From contig OX246749.1 in NCBI GenBank assembly GCA_945910005.1, positions 16,828,157 through 16,892,156 of the forward strand: a stretch of DNA of 64,000 nucleotides, read 5' to 3'. This document shows positions 34,385-46,490 of the stretch, in pieces. A model generated the notes under the pieces. That model saw only the letters and a program-made list of their open reading frames with translations. It did not search any database and was not told where the DNA came from. A program made the position numbers and the translations under genes. Position 1 is the first letter of the stretch. Each line of letters opens with the position of its first letter. The DNA is from Isoperla grammatica. Taxonomy: Eukaryota > Arthropoda > Insecta > Plecoptera > Perlodidae.

Positions 34385-34514
34385 ATTACACATCACAGTC
34401 ACACAACAGTATCTAGGCTAGTCTAGAACAAACCCGCTCTCCGCGCATCCAGGAGCAGGATGCGTGGTCTGACAGTCATTTCATTACACATCACAGTCAC
34501 ACAACAGTATCTAT
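34385..34514. repeat. 98-bp satellite, last unit
   Basis: Just over one unit, the remainder of the split array. Confidence 0.9.
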
Positions 34515-35179
34515 AGGCTAACAGATAATAGAAAAATAAAATTGAAGTAAAAGGGACAGAAGTATCAGTGAACAGTTTACGGGATAGGACAATTTGCTAA
34601 CAATCGAGACAAATAGGACACTTCAGTCCAGGGACACCTTCTCTTTTCAGCGGGGGTTTTATACGGTACTTTTAATAAGAAGTGACGAGGTGACGATAGA
34701 TAGATAGATAGATAATGGTCTTTATTGAAGGCGAGATTAAGGCCAGCTAGGCCTTATCTTCCATCCAACGTTTTAACAAATAATACATTTTTGATACAGA
34801 CAATAAACAATATACAGTAGCCTAGTACAACAATATTAATAATATAAGGATAAGTGTACGAACATTAAACTTCTCAATACATATACTAAAATACAAACTC
34901 ATAATGAGAAACAAAAAATTAATTGCAATTAAGGTTAACCATTCATTCGAAAACTGTATTATAGTTTAATTTAAAGTTAGCGACAACATTATAGAATATA
35001 ATAATGACGCAGTAATTATTTTATCAGTGTCTACGATCATTCATACATATCATTTTAACAAAACAAACAAACAAAAGAAGCAGGAAAACAGGAAACAAGC
35101 TTATCATTCATACACACCCCATTCATATGGCAACAAGAAAGTTTTACGAAATTTTAGTCAATAATATATAGCTTTATAC

Positions 35180-35270
<91 letters not shown>

Positions 35271-36100
35271 CGCTGAGCAACAAACATTTGCGCCTCAAAG
35301 CAGTCGGGCCACCTGCATGTGTGCAGCGTGGCTGTCGAAGCTTGTCACTTCCCCTCCAACACGTGCGACGTAGCGACTCCGCGCTCGCAATACAAGTTGC
35401 AGGGGCAGCGATATGCTATCCCGCCATACGCAAAACTGTTGTTCGCTGTAGAAACTGTAGTGATAATGCGAAAATTATGAATTTTCTATATGTTTTGCAA
35501 GAGAGACTAAAGGACAGGCCTACTAACACGAAATTTTGTTATCTGATTTAGAAAAATATTTATAATATCACTTAAGTTGAAAAAAATTTTAATCGAAAAT
35601 CGGTATTATTAGGTATATTTATAATTCCTTTAGTAACATTACGCAAAAAAAATAAATTGATTATCTCAAAAACTGCAGAATTGGCAACGATTCTTCTGAA
35701 GGTCTGCACGCCCGCGTCCTCTTAAGAAGATCAACAATTTATTTTTGCTGAAATTCGGCGTCAAGCAGAGCAAACGAGTAGGTACAATTCTGAGGGATTT
35801 TACGTGACGGACAAGAAGATTCTTATGTGTTGTGACTGCCGCCTTTAATTCGACCGTAAAGACACACTAGACAAACACAGGTAATGGTTATGTTAATACA
35901 CTTCGTATTAACTAGTACTAGTTTGTACATACAATTGAAATAAATTAAATTACATTCAAATTCCTGTTAAATTTAAACATGTTTCTGGTGAAATTTATAG
36001 TAGAAAATCTCCCAAAAAATAACACCGCCATAACATCGAAATTATTAAATCTATAAACGAAATTTAAGAAAACATAACACCATTTACAAACACCTCTACC
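34515..36100. other. Intronic stretch with LINE-tail-like sequence and microsatellites
   Basis: (GATA)n at 34694-34713 followed by ATGGTCTTTATTGAAGGCGA looks like the 3' end of a minus-strand LINE. No coding exon is recognised; 35270-35480 is GC-rich. Confidence 0.35.
35180..35269. repeat. (AG)n microsatellite
   Basis: About 45 AG units with one AA interruption near the start. Confidence 0.95.
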
Positions 36101-36104
36101 AAGT

Positions 36105-36293
36105 CAGACGAAGTGCAGTCCACACCCCAATCCCCTTTCCTCCCCTTTCCCCTTTCCACACGCTTCCTCCTACCTGCCCCTTTTCGCCAAACAGCCCCAT
36201 ATTTCATCTTCATCTATCACCCACTCATTGTCTCGATTAGCCTCGTTGCAAAAATATGAGACGTTAAGCCCAAATATCAATCATATAGCATAC
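36105..36293 (+). mobile_element. SINE, plus orientation (conserved tail 36226-36293)
   Basis: The tail GATTAGCCTCGTTGCAAAAA followed by TATGAGACGTTAAGCCCAAA matches the SINEs at 32105 and 48119. The body upstream is C/T-rich. The 5' boundary is a guess and no A/B boxes are clear, so only the tail is certain. Confidence 0.55.
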
Positions 36294-36474
36294 AGTTAGT
36301 GTGTTATAAAAGCAAACGAAGTTCGTACAACTTACTGAATTAAGCCCAAAGATTATTTTAAATATTTTACCCAAAACAATTAAACTTACATAGTACATTG
36401 AACATCATATCATTTTAGTGAAGTTTCAATTCAATATTGCTGGAATCGAGTGAATCTCTTCTTTCAATATGGAA

Positions 36475-39400
36475 GCGCGGCACACTACAGCCAGCCAGCC
36501 GGCCGGTGGGTAGCGATGACGTCACAGCTCGATGTATCGCGCGGCACACTACAGCCAGCCAGCCGGCCGGTGGGTAGCGATGACGTCACAGCTCGATGTA
36601 TCGCGCGGCACACTACAGCCAGCCAGCCGGCCGGTGGGTAGCGATGACGTCACAGCTCAATGTATCGCGCGGCACACTACAGCCAGCCAGCCGGCCGGTG
36701 GGTAGCGATGACGTCACAGCTCCATGTATCGCGCGGCACACTACAGCCAGCCAGCCGGTGGGTAGCGATGACGTGACAGCTCGATGTATCGCGCGGCACA
36801 CTACAGCCAGCCAGCCGGCCGGTGGGTAGCGATGACGTCACAGCTCGATGTATCGCGCGGCACACTACAGCCAGCCAGCCGGCCGGTGGGTAGCGATGAC
36901 GTCACAGCTCGATGTATCGCGCGGCACACTACAGCCAGCCAGCCGGCCGGTGGGTAGCGGTGACATCACAGCTCGATGTATCGCGCGGCACACTACAGCC
37001 AGCCAGCCGGCCGGTGGGTAGCGATGACGTCACAGCTCCATGTATCGCGCGGCACACTACAGCCAGCCAGCCGGCCGGTGGGTAGCGATGACGTCACAGC
37101 TCGATGTATCGCGCGGCACACTACAGCCAGCCGGCCGGTGGGTAGCGATGACGTCACAGCTCGATGTATCGCGCGGCACACTACAGCCAGCCAGCCGGCC
37201 GGTGGGTAGCGGTGACATCACAGCTCGATGTATCGCGCGGCACACTACAGCCAGCCAGCCGGCCGGTGGGTAGCGATGACGTCACAGCTCCATGTATCGC
37301 GCGGCACACTACAGCCAGCCAGCCGGCCGGTGGGTAGCGATGACGTCACAGCTCGATGTATCGCGCGGCACACTACAGCCAGCCGGCCGGTGGGTAGCGA
37401 TGACGTCACAGCTCGATGTATCGCGCGGCACACTACAGCCAGCCAGCTGGCCGGTGGGTAGCGATGACGTCACAGCTCGATGTATGGCGCGGCACACTAC
37501 AGCCAGCCAGCCGGCCGGTGGGTAGCGATGACGCCACAGCTCGATGTATCGCGCGGCACACTACAGCCAGCCAGCCGGCCGGTGGGTAGCGATGACGCCA
37601 CAGCTCGATGTATCGCGCGGCACACTACAGCCAGCCAGCCAGCCGGTGGGTAGCGATGACGTCACAGCTCCATGTATCGCGCGGCACACTACAGCCAGCC
37701 AGCCGGCCGGTGGGTAGCGATGACGCCACAGCTCGATGTATCGCGCGGCACACTACAGCCAGCCAGCCGGCCGGTGGGTAGCGATGACGTCACAGCTCGA
37801 TGTATGGCGCGGCACACTACAGCCAGCCAGCCGGCCGGTGGGTAGCGATGACGCCACAGCTCGATGTATCGCGCGGCACACTACAGCCAGCCAGCCGGCC
37901 GGTGGGTAGCGATGACGTCACAGCTCGATGTATGGCGCGGCACACTACAGCCAGCCAGCCGGCCGGTGGGTAGCGATGACGCCACAGCTCGATGTATCGC
38001 GCGGCACACTACAGCCAGCCAGCCGGCCGGTGGGTAGCGATGACGTCACAGCTCGATGTATCGCGCGGCACACTACAGCCAGCCAGCCGGCCGGTGGGTA
38101 GCGATGACAACACAGCTCGATGTATCGCGCGGCACACTACAGCCAGCCAGCCGGCCGGTGGGTAGCGATGACGTCACAGCTCGATGTATCGCGCGGCACA
38201 CTACAGCCAGCCAGCCGGCCGGTGGGTAGCGATGACGTCACAGCTCGATGTATCGCGCGGCACACTACAGCCAGCCAGCCGGCCGGTGGGTAGCGATGAC
38301 GTCACAGCTCGATGTATCGCGCGGCACACTACAGCCAGCCAGCCGGCCGGTGGGTAGCGATGACGTCACAGCTCGATGTATCGCGCGGCACACTACAGCC
38401 AGCCAGCCGGCCGGTGGGTAGCGATGACGTCACAGCTCCATGTATCGCGCGGCACACTACAGCCAGCCAGCGGGCCGGTGGGTAGCGATGACGTCACAGC
38501 TCGATGTATCGCGCGGCACACTACAGCCAGCCAGCCGGCCGGTGGGTAGCGATGACGTCACAGCTCCATGTATCGCGCGGCACACTACAGCCAGCCAGCC
38601 GGCCGGTGGGTAGCGATGACGTCACAGCTCCATGTATCGCGCGGCACACTACAGCCAGCCAGCCGGCCGGTGGGTAGCGATGACGTCACAGCTCCATGTA
38701 TCGCGTGGCACACTACAGCCAGCCAGCCGGTGGGTAGCGATGACGTCACAGCTCGATGTATCGCGCGGCACACTACAGCCAGCCGGCCGGTGGGTAGCGA
38801 TGACGTCACAGCTCGATGTATCGCGCGGCACACTACAGCCAGCCAGCTGGCCGGTGGGTAGCGATGACGTCACAGCTCGATGTATCGCGCGGCACACTAC
38901 AGCCAGCCAGCCGGCCGGTGGGTAGCGATGACGTCACAGCTCGATGTATCGCGCGGCACACTACAGCCAGCCAGCCGGCCGGTGGGTAGCGATGACGTCA
39001 CAGCTCCATGTATCGCGCGGCACACTACAGCCAGCCAGCCGGCCGGTGGGTAGCGATGACGTCACAGCTCGATGTATCGCGCGGCACACTACAGCCAGCC
39101 GGCCGGTGGGTAGCGATGACGTCACAGCTCGATGTATCGCGCGGCACACTACAGCCAGCCAGCCGGCCGGTGGGTAGCGATGACGTCACAGCTCCATGTA
39201 TCGCGCGGCACACTACAGCCAGCCAGCCGGCCGGTGGGTAGCGATGACGTCATAGCTCCATGTATCGCGTGGCACACTACAGCCAGCCAGCCGGTGGGTA
39301 GCGATGACGTCACAGCTCGATGTATCGCGCGGCACACTACAGCCAGCCGGCTGGTGGGTAGCGATGACGTCACAGCTCGATGTATCGCGCGGCACACTTC

Positions 39401-39502
39401 AGCCAGCCAGCCGGCCGGTGGGTAGCGATGACGTCACAGCTCGATGTATCGCGCGGCACACTACAGCCAGCCGGCCGGTGGGTAGCGATGATGTCACAGC
39501 TC
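36475..39502. repeat. 64-bp satellite (about 47 units), each with a CRE palindrome TGACGTCA
   Basis: Units of 64 bp, with 60-bp variants lacking one CCAG/GCCG quartet. Each contains GGCACACTACAGCCAGCC, GGCCGGTGGGTAGCGA, and the perfect palindrome TGACGTCA, the consensus cAMP-response element bound by CREB/ATF bZIP factors. A few units read GACGCCA or GACATCA. Higher-order structure is visible: a 252-bp block (64+64+60+64) repeats at 36976 and 37228. It sits in intron 3 of gene C and ends 230 bp before the finger exon. Frames across it are artefacts. Confidence 0.95.
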
Positions 39503-39732
39503 TCTGCCGCTCAACAGTCAAAGCTTATTCACAGTGCTACAAACGGCGTAGAAGCATCCCGTTTTTTGCAATCAACTTTTGATGCTTTCCTCCATCAAAA
39601 TAAATAAAAAACCATCACTGGAGCCTACCTTTAATTAAACCATGTTGACAAATGGAAAGTTGTAGAAGAGCCAATTGAATATAGGCTAATGAAATCAATA
39701 ACAAAACTGTTTAAACAAAACTCTTGTTTCAG
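39503..39732. other. End of intron 3 of gene C
   Basis: From about 39641 the sequence matches the pre-exon sequence of copies A and B (GTAGAAGAG, CAATTGAAT, then the CTTGTTTCAG acceptor). The 39530-39605 stretch is unrecognised. Confidence 0.6.
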
Positions 39733-41603
39733 ATATGGTTCCATCCCGTACAGAGAACAAGTTCCGCTTCGTCCACACTCATGTGCCTTTCCGTTTCAAT
39801 TTTGAAAAAGAAAAAGAGGTCAAGACAGTAACCAGCCTTTTGCGTCACAATAGTCTAGGCGGCAACAGTTCTTCCACAATTGTTGAAGAAATCCCCCCTG
39901 ATGGTGAATTATTTCATGCAAGGTTTTCTCAGAGAGAGAATCCAAGTATAAACATTAGAACACACACAGGTGAGAATCCCTATTCCTGTGACATATGTTC
40001 GGCAAGGTTTTCCCAGAAGATGGCCTTAACCACACACGTAAGAAAGCACACAGGAGAGAAGGTAGAGAGAAGGTATTCATGTGACATATGTATGGCAAAG
40101 TTTGTCGTGAAGGGAGACTCTACCAGGCACATGCGAACACACACAGGAGAGAAACCATATTTATGTGACATATGTACGGCAAGGTTTTCTGATAAGAAAT
40201 ATTTGACTGTACACATGAGAACACACACAGAAACGAAGGCTTATTCCTGTATCACATGTTCAGCAGACTTCTCTCAAAACGTTGCATTAACTGAACACAT
40301 GAAAATACACACAAGTGAGAAGCCGTATTCATGTGACGTGTGCACGACAAGGTTTCCTGCGAAGAAAGCCTTAAACTGGCACATGAGAACACACACAAGT
40401 AAAAACCCCTATTCCTGTGCCATATGTATGGCAAAGTTTTCCGCGAAGAGTGCCTTAACCAAACACAAAACAACACACACAGGAGAGAAGCCCTATTCCC
40501 GTGACATTTGTCCAGCAAGGTTTTTTCAGAAGATTTCTTTAACCAGACACATGAGAACACACACAGGAGAGAAACCCTATTCCTGTGACATATGTACGGC
40601 AAGGTTTGCTGATAAAAGGAACTTGGCTGCACACATGAGAACACACACAGGAGAGAAACCCTATTCCTGTGACATATGTACAGCAAAGTATTCTCTCAAG
40701 AAAAGCTTGAATGTACACATGAGAACACACACAGGAGAGAAACCCTATTCCTGTGACATATGCACGGCAAGGTTTTCTCAGAAGAAATCTTTAACCAGAC
40801 ACATGAGAACACACACAGGAGAGAAACCCTATTCCTGTGACATATGTACAGCAAAGTATTCTCTTAAGAAAAGCTTGAATGTACACATGAGAACACACAC
40901 AGGAGAGAAACCCTATTCCTGTGACATATGTACGGCAAAGTTTTCTCTTAAGGATAGCTTGAATGTACACATGAGAACACACACAGGAGAGAAACCCTAT
41001 TCCTGTGACATATGTACAGCAAGGTTTGCTGATAAAAGGAACTTGGCTGCACACATGAGAACACACACAGGAGAGAAACCCTATTCCTGTGACATATGTA
41101 CAGCAAAGTATTCTCTTAAGAAAAGCTTGAATGCACACATGAAGACACACACAGGAGAGAAACCCTATTCCTGTGACATATGTACGGCAAAGTATTCTCT
41201 TAAGGATAGCTTGAATAAACACATGAGAACGCACACAGGAGAGAAGCCCTATTCTTGTGACATATGTACGGCAAAGTTTGCCGCGAAGAGTTCCTTAACC
41301 AGACACATAACAACACACACAGGAGAGAAGCCCTATTCCTGTGACATATGTACGGCAAAGTTTGCTGCGAAGAGTGCCTTAACCAGACACATAACAACAC
41401 ATACAGGAGAGAAGCCCTATTCCTGTGACATTTGTCCAGCAAGGTTTTTTCAGAAGATTTCTTTAACCAGACACATGAGAACACACACAGGAGAGAAGCC
41501 CTATTCCTGTGACCTATGTACGGCAAGGTTTTCTCGTAAGGGGCACTTAACCAGGCACATGAGAACACACACAGGAGGAAAGCCACATCCCTATGACATC
41601 TGA
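39733..41603 (+). CDS. C2H2 zinc-finger exon C, 19 fingers
   Basis: Opens in phase 1 after CTTGTTTCAG and ends GGKPHPYDI at TGA 41601-41603. The ATG at 39735 replaces the CTG seen in copies A and B, so it is probably internal, not a start. After an ~80-residue N-terminal part ([20 protein letters not shown]) come 19 tandem fingers with TGEKPYSCD linkers. Finger 1 is followed by a 3-residue longer linker ([12 protein letters not shown]). Finger 7 ([12 protein letters not shown]) has lost its first zinc Cys. Two-finger units (ADKRNLAAH then SLKKSLNVH) recur at fingers 8-9 and 13-14. Nuclear DNA-binding role; target unknown. Confidence 0.9.
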
Positions 41604-41800
41604 AGGAAAGTTTTCTGAGAAGGGGCACTTACCAGACACATTACAACACATGGGCGAGAAGCCCTATCCCTGTAACATAAGTACGGCATGGTTTGCTGAT
41701 AAGAGGAACTTGACTGTACACATGAGAACACACACGGGAGAGAAGCCACATTCCTGTGACCCAAAGATATTCACACATCCATATTTGTGTGCCATCTGTC
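41604..41800 (+). pseudogene. Decayed zinc-finger remnants after exon C
   Basis: Same relics as after exon A; here one frame stays open ([20 protein letters not shown]) but the Cys pair reads CNIS, so it cannot bind zinc normally. Confidence 0.8.
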
Positions 41801-41934
41801 CAGGTAGGTATTCTCAAAGGATGTCATGCTTGCAAATCAAATATAAAACTTTTGAACAATGTAATTCTTTTTTTTTTTTCATTGTCAAATCTCAAATACC
41901 TGATTAAAAAGAGCGTACAGATGCGCTAATACTT

Positions 41935-41940
41935 AATAAA
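41935..41940 (+). terminator. Candidate polyadenylation signal AATAAA, gene C
   Basis: AATAAA 332 bp after the stop, conserved in position with copies A and B. Confidence 0.35.
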
Positions 41941-42256
41941 CTTGGGATTGGTAGTTTAGAGCAAAGAAGGCAGAAATGTGATTTTTGCATGGTACTATCA
42001 TAGATATAAGTATTGTTACCAAGATACGTAACTCACTGCTATCTGGACGTACTAAAACTGATTCTCTTTTGAGATTTCAACAATGGATTATTCTCGGAAC
42101 GTCGCTATATTGTATATTTAGAAATAACTATTTTCAATGCTGAAATGACTACTTTATGTCCAATGGGTATTCAGATACTACTCGCGTACTTTCTTTTTAT
42201 AGCCATCAATATCAATGAAATACGCCGGGCGATGTATAACACATTGAAAAACACTC

Positions 42257-42604
42257 ATGTTAAAATGCAGACAAACAGGCAATCATACAATATGGCGGGC
42301 ATCGAGGAACGAGCATGGGTCCTCGGACCTCCATTCAGTTACATATCTTGGTAACAACATTTATATCTATGGTACTATTAACGCCTATCAACTTCCAAGC
42401 AACCTGTTGATCAGCGTACCCTGCAGAGTTACCCGATTACAACGTTTACTTCACATTCCACAATGGCGCACCGAAGTAGTGCATCGTGCACTTCTTACAA
42501 GGCTTAGCTACCTTCACAATTCAGTTCCCTCTAGTGTGGATATCACTGTTCCTCTAAAGTCATTTACTAAACAAATGTCTGCCTATCTTCCACTTAGGTT
42601 TTAA
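42257..42604 (+). other. 115-residue ORF in tail of copy C (paralogue of 16779-17126)
   Basis: Same frame as in copy A with scattered amino-acid changes (for example LPSNLL for LSSTLL). Possible LINE C-terminus; no independent sign of a gene. Confidence 0.3.
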
Positions 42605-42777
42605 TTTTAACCACTGATCTTGACATTAGTTAACTATGTTTATCTGTTGGCCTATTATGTAGTTGACTTTTTGTGCAGACTTTTGTGTATGGTGTCTTTA
42701 TTGTTATTATTCATTGGTTATATATGTTCTCCAAATGGCAAAACTGCTGTATCGAATTTTATAAAAATAAAAACTAC

Positions 42778-43245
42778 ACACGTGAGAAGCCTTATTCCTG
42801 TGACATATGTCGAGCAAGGTTTTCTTGTAAGGGGAACATAACTGTACACATGAGAAATAAAATATTTATAACAATAATAATAATGTTCTTTATTTTAGCT
42901 GCATTAGCTACTATATTACATAATTTACAATTATTAACATCATGCGCAGTCTGTTTGTTGAAATCATGGACATGACCATTACACACAACACATGCACAGA
43001 TAAAATTATACAAACTCACTGTCAACAAAGTTGGCACAAACCCCTTTAAGTCTATTTAGCGAGTATCTATTATAATATCTATACAAAACAAAACAAAAAT
43101 ACGAGTACCGGTAAGTATACAATTCACATACATTGCACACATGTGAGAAGCCATATTCCTGTGACATTTGTCCAGCAAGGTTTTCTATTAAGAGACATTT
43201 TACCACACACATGAGAACACACAAGAGAAAAGCCATATTCTTGTG
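42778..43245 (+). pseudogene. Zinc-finger relics and end of the copy C homology
   Basis: Finger relics at 42778-42860 and 43135-43245 flank an A/T-rich insert, as in copy A. Homology to copy A stops at 43245 inside CTTGTGACAT. Confidence 0.75.
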
Positions 43246-44395
43246 ACATTGTAACGCCCCTGCTCAGGCGTTACTGTTCAAATAAGGCGCGAAAACACTT
43301 CGGCCAACTCAGGGTAGGGGGCAGCACTGTATTGTGGTGTTGACCTCGCATCCAAGTAGCTGTCACCTTCTTCGCACAAGGTAAATTATTTATTTATATT
43401 ATTACAAGTCAATGTCAGCGGTGTTAAAGGGTCGTGTGATGAAACATACACTTTCCCGATCATTTATACAAGGTAGGAGGTCTTCATTCTGTTTAAAATG
43501 TTAGTTAATAAGTAATATTCATATGGCCGTGCATTGGCGACGGTGACGAAATATATTTCAATTTGTGTTAAGTAAAATCCAATGCTGAACATATAAAGCA
43601 TTTAGCGCCTGTAGTTTCTGTTTTAAATATGTAGTGATCATTCCATGTTAGTTTTAAGTAAAAGTAAACAGGGGTACGTTTTCGCAGTGTTCATCGAACT
43701 CTCTCGAAACTACCCCCTACTTGGAGTTTTTATTTTTGTAAATTTGGCAATACGTAAACCCCTAGGTCGGCACACCTGTACATCAGCTGTGTGCAGACGA
43801 CAGAAAGACCTGAAATGCGCATGCGCAACCCCCACCACTACCACCAGTAGATGGAAGCAATTTTTTCAATCCCCACCAGTGCCTATATAATCTCGTAACG
43901 CGGCCCATTTAAATCAGTACCGCGGATACCACCATTGGATTACTTCCACCAGCACACGAGGAGCTCCCGCTCCATGACTGTGTAGGACTTCGAGGCGCAG
44001 CAGTGACAACACAGGAGTGTTCGCTACACAGCTGCCCTTGAGAGCACAGTGTTCGCGGTATTCAAGTCCGAGTCTCGTTTGACAAACAGCCCCACAACTT
44101 ACCGTGATAAAGCTATCAGTCCGAGCTCGCATCGTAGAGAGCTCACATAGGGACCTTTCGAATAATCGTACAGCTAACACATAGAATATTTTTGCGTATT
44201 GCCAAACTTTTCTTTCAAGTGTTAATATATATTTTTACTGGTCCACGGACTTAGTATATTTTCAGTGTTAAAATACCGAGTGCTTTTATAAATATAATTT
44301 TACCAACATAAAATAAGTGTTTGATATTTTTTCGGTCTCCAAATTCATTTCGTTTCCAAGTGTTGGGTAGATTTGACACCACACACTATCATTTA
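43246..44395 (+). other. Foreign block with LTR-like start
   Basis: Begins TGTAACGCCCCTGC directly at the break of homology with copy A. TG-starting ends and a TATA/Inr promoter inside (43884-43916) resemble an LTR, but no matching second LTR, primer site or gag/pol frame is seen, and the right border is unknown. It could instead be ordinary unique sequence. No gene recognised. Confidence 0.3.
43884..43920 (+). promoter_or_regulatory. Core promoter candidate: TATA box plus TCAGT initiator
   Basis: TATATAA at 43884-43890 and TCAGTAC at 43914-43920 put the initiator A at 43916, 32 bp after the first T of the TATA box, the normal spacing. TCAGT is the arthropod initiator consensus. No downstream coding frame is recognised, so this may be an LTR promoter. 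Confidence 0.4.
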
Positions 44396-44421
44396 CATAC
44401 ACACACAGGTAAACACACACA

Positions 44422-46490
44422 GAGAGCCTGCTGGACGTGAGCCAACCTTAACTGGTCTGCTGCGAGCGCTCCCACTCTCTGACATACACAACCATACAAG
44501 AGGGCCTGCTGGACGTGAGCCAACCTTAACTGGTCTGCTGCGAGCGCTCCCACTCTCGAAAACATACACATACAGAGGGCCTGCTGGACGTGAGCCAACC
44601 TTAACTGGTCTGCTGCGAGCGCTCCCACTCTCGAAAACATACACATACAGAGGGCCTGCTGGACGTGAGCCAACCTTAACTGGTCTGCTGCGAGCGCTCC
44701 CACTCTCTGACATACACAACCATACAAGAGGGCCTGCTGGACGTGAGCCAACCTTAACTGGTCTGCTGCAAGCGCTCCCACTCTCGAAAACATACACATA
44801 CAGAGGGCCTGCTGGACGTGAGCCAACCTTAACTGGTCTGCTGCGAGCGCTCCCACTCTCTGACATACACAACCATACAAGAGGGCCTGCTGGACGTGAG
44901 CCAACCTTAACTGGTCTGCTGCGAGCGCTCCCACTCTCGAAAACATACACATACAGAGGGCCTGCTGACGTGAGCCAACCTTAACTGGTCTGCTGCGAGC
45001 GCTCCCACTCTCGAAAACATACACACACAGAGGGCCTGCTGGACGTGAGCCAACCTTAACTGGTCTGCTGCGAGCGCTCCCACTCTCTGACATACACAAC
45101 CATACAGAGGGCCTGCTGACGTGAGCCAACCTTAACTGGTCTGCTGCGAGCGCTCCCACTCTCAAAAACATACACATACAGAGGGCCTGCTGGACGTGAG
45201 CCAACCTTAACTGGTCTGCTGCGAGCGCTCCCACTCTCGAAAACATACACATACAGAGGGCCTGCTGGACGTGAGCCAACCTTAACTGGTCTGCTGCGAG
45301 CGCTCCCACTCTCGAAAACATACACATACAGAGGGCCTGCTGGACGTGAGCCAACCTTAACTGGTCTGCTGCGAGCGCTCCCACTCTCTGACATACACAC
45401 ACAGAGGGCCTGCTGGACGTGAGCCAACCTTAACTGGTCTGCTGCGAGCGCTCCCACTCTCGAAAACATACACACACAGAGGGCCTGCTGGACGTGAGCC
45501 AACCTTAATTGGTCTGCTGCGAGCGCTCCCACTCTCGAAAACATACACATACAGAGGGCCTGCTGGACGTGAGCCAACCTTAACTGGTCTGCTGCGAGCG
45601 CTCCCACTCTCGAAAACATACACATACAGAGGGCCTGCTGGACGTGAGCCAACCTTAACTGGTCTGCTGCGAGCGCTCCCACTCTCGAAAACATACACAT
45701 ACAGAGGGCCTGCTGGACGTGAGCCAACCTTAACTGGTCTGCTGCGAGCGCTCCCACTCTCGAAAACATACACATACAGAGGGCCTGCTGACGTGAGCCA
45801 ACCTTAACTGGTCTGCTGCGAGCGCTCCCACTCTCGAAAACATACATACACAGAGTGCCTGCTGGACGTGAGCCAACCTTAACTGGTCTGCTGCGAGCGC
45901 TCCCACTCTCGAAAACATACACATACAGAGGGCCTGCTGGACGTGAGCCAACCTTAACTGGTCTGCTGCAAGCGCTCCCACTCTCGAAAACATACATACA
46001 CAGAGGGCCTGCTGGACGTGAGCCAACCTTAACTGGTCTGCTGCGAGCGCTCCCACTCTCGAAAACATACATACACAGAGGGCCTGCTGGACGTGAGCCA
46101 ACCTTAACTGGTCTGCTGCGAGCGCTCCCACTCTCTGACATACACAACCATACAGAGGGCCTGCTGACGTGAGCCAACCTTAACTGGTCTGCTGCGAGCG
46201 CTCCCACTCTCAAAAACATACACATACAGAGGGCCTGCTGGACGTGAGCCAACCTTAACTGGTCTGCTGCGAGCGCTCCCACTCTCTGACATACACATGC
46301 AACCATACAGAGGGCCTGCTGGACGTGAGCCAACCTTAACTGGTCTGCTGCAAGCGCTCCCACTCTCGAAAACATACACATACAGAGGGCCTGCTGGACG
46401 TGAGCCAACCTTAACTGGTCTGCTGCGAGCGCTCCCACTCTCGAAAACATACACATACAGAGGGCCTGCTGGACGTGAGCCAACCTTAAT
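44422..46490. repeat. 75-bp minisatellite, about 27 units
   Basis: Unit contains GGGCCTGCTGGACGTGAGCC, AACCTTAACTGGTCTGCTGC, GAGCGCTCCCACTCT, then a variable CGAAAACATACACATACA or CTGACATACACAACCATACA spacer. Two spacer types alternate irregularly. Because 75 is a multiple of 3, frames of up to 475 residues run on the minus strand, but they are peptide repeats without start context or domain. Confidence 0.95.

Larger units (their letters stand above)
23287..41603 (+). other. Gene model ZNF-C: exons E1, E2, E3, E4
   Basis: Exons 23287-23404, 24160-24333, 25615-26487 and 39733-41603, all joined in phase 1, give a predicted protein of about 1010 residues: acidic SUMO-motif N-terminus, 12-repeat SUMO-motif domain and 19 fingers. 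The order matches gene B. The third intron is 13.2 kb and holds two satellites. The model rests on frame, splice consensus and paralogy only; a gene boundary inside the long intron cannot be excluded. Confidence 0.6.

Noticed and set aside
30433..34514. 98-bp repeats as a CRISPR-like array
   Set aside because: There are no unique spacers between units; it is a simple eukaryotic tandem satellite broken by transposons.
36450..39607. Many 60-97-residue frames in the 64-bp satellite
   Set aside because: Satellite artefacts; frames stop every third unit because 64 is not a multiple of 3.
39735..39737. ATG at the beginning of finger exon C as the true translation start
   Set aside because: Copies A and B have CTG at the same codon and all three have a strong acceptor two bases upstream, so it is more likely an internal Met.
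44389..46483. Minus-strand frames up to 475 residues over the 75-bp repeat
   Set aside because: The period is a multiple of 3, so open frames are automatic; several frames on both strands are open and spacers change phase.
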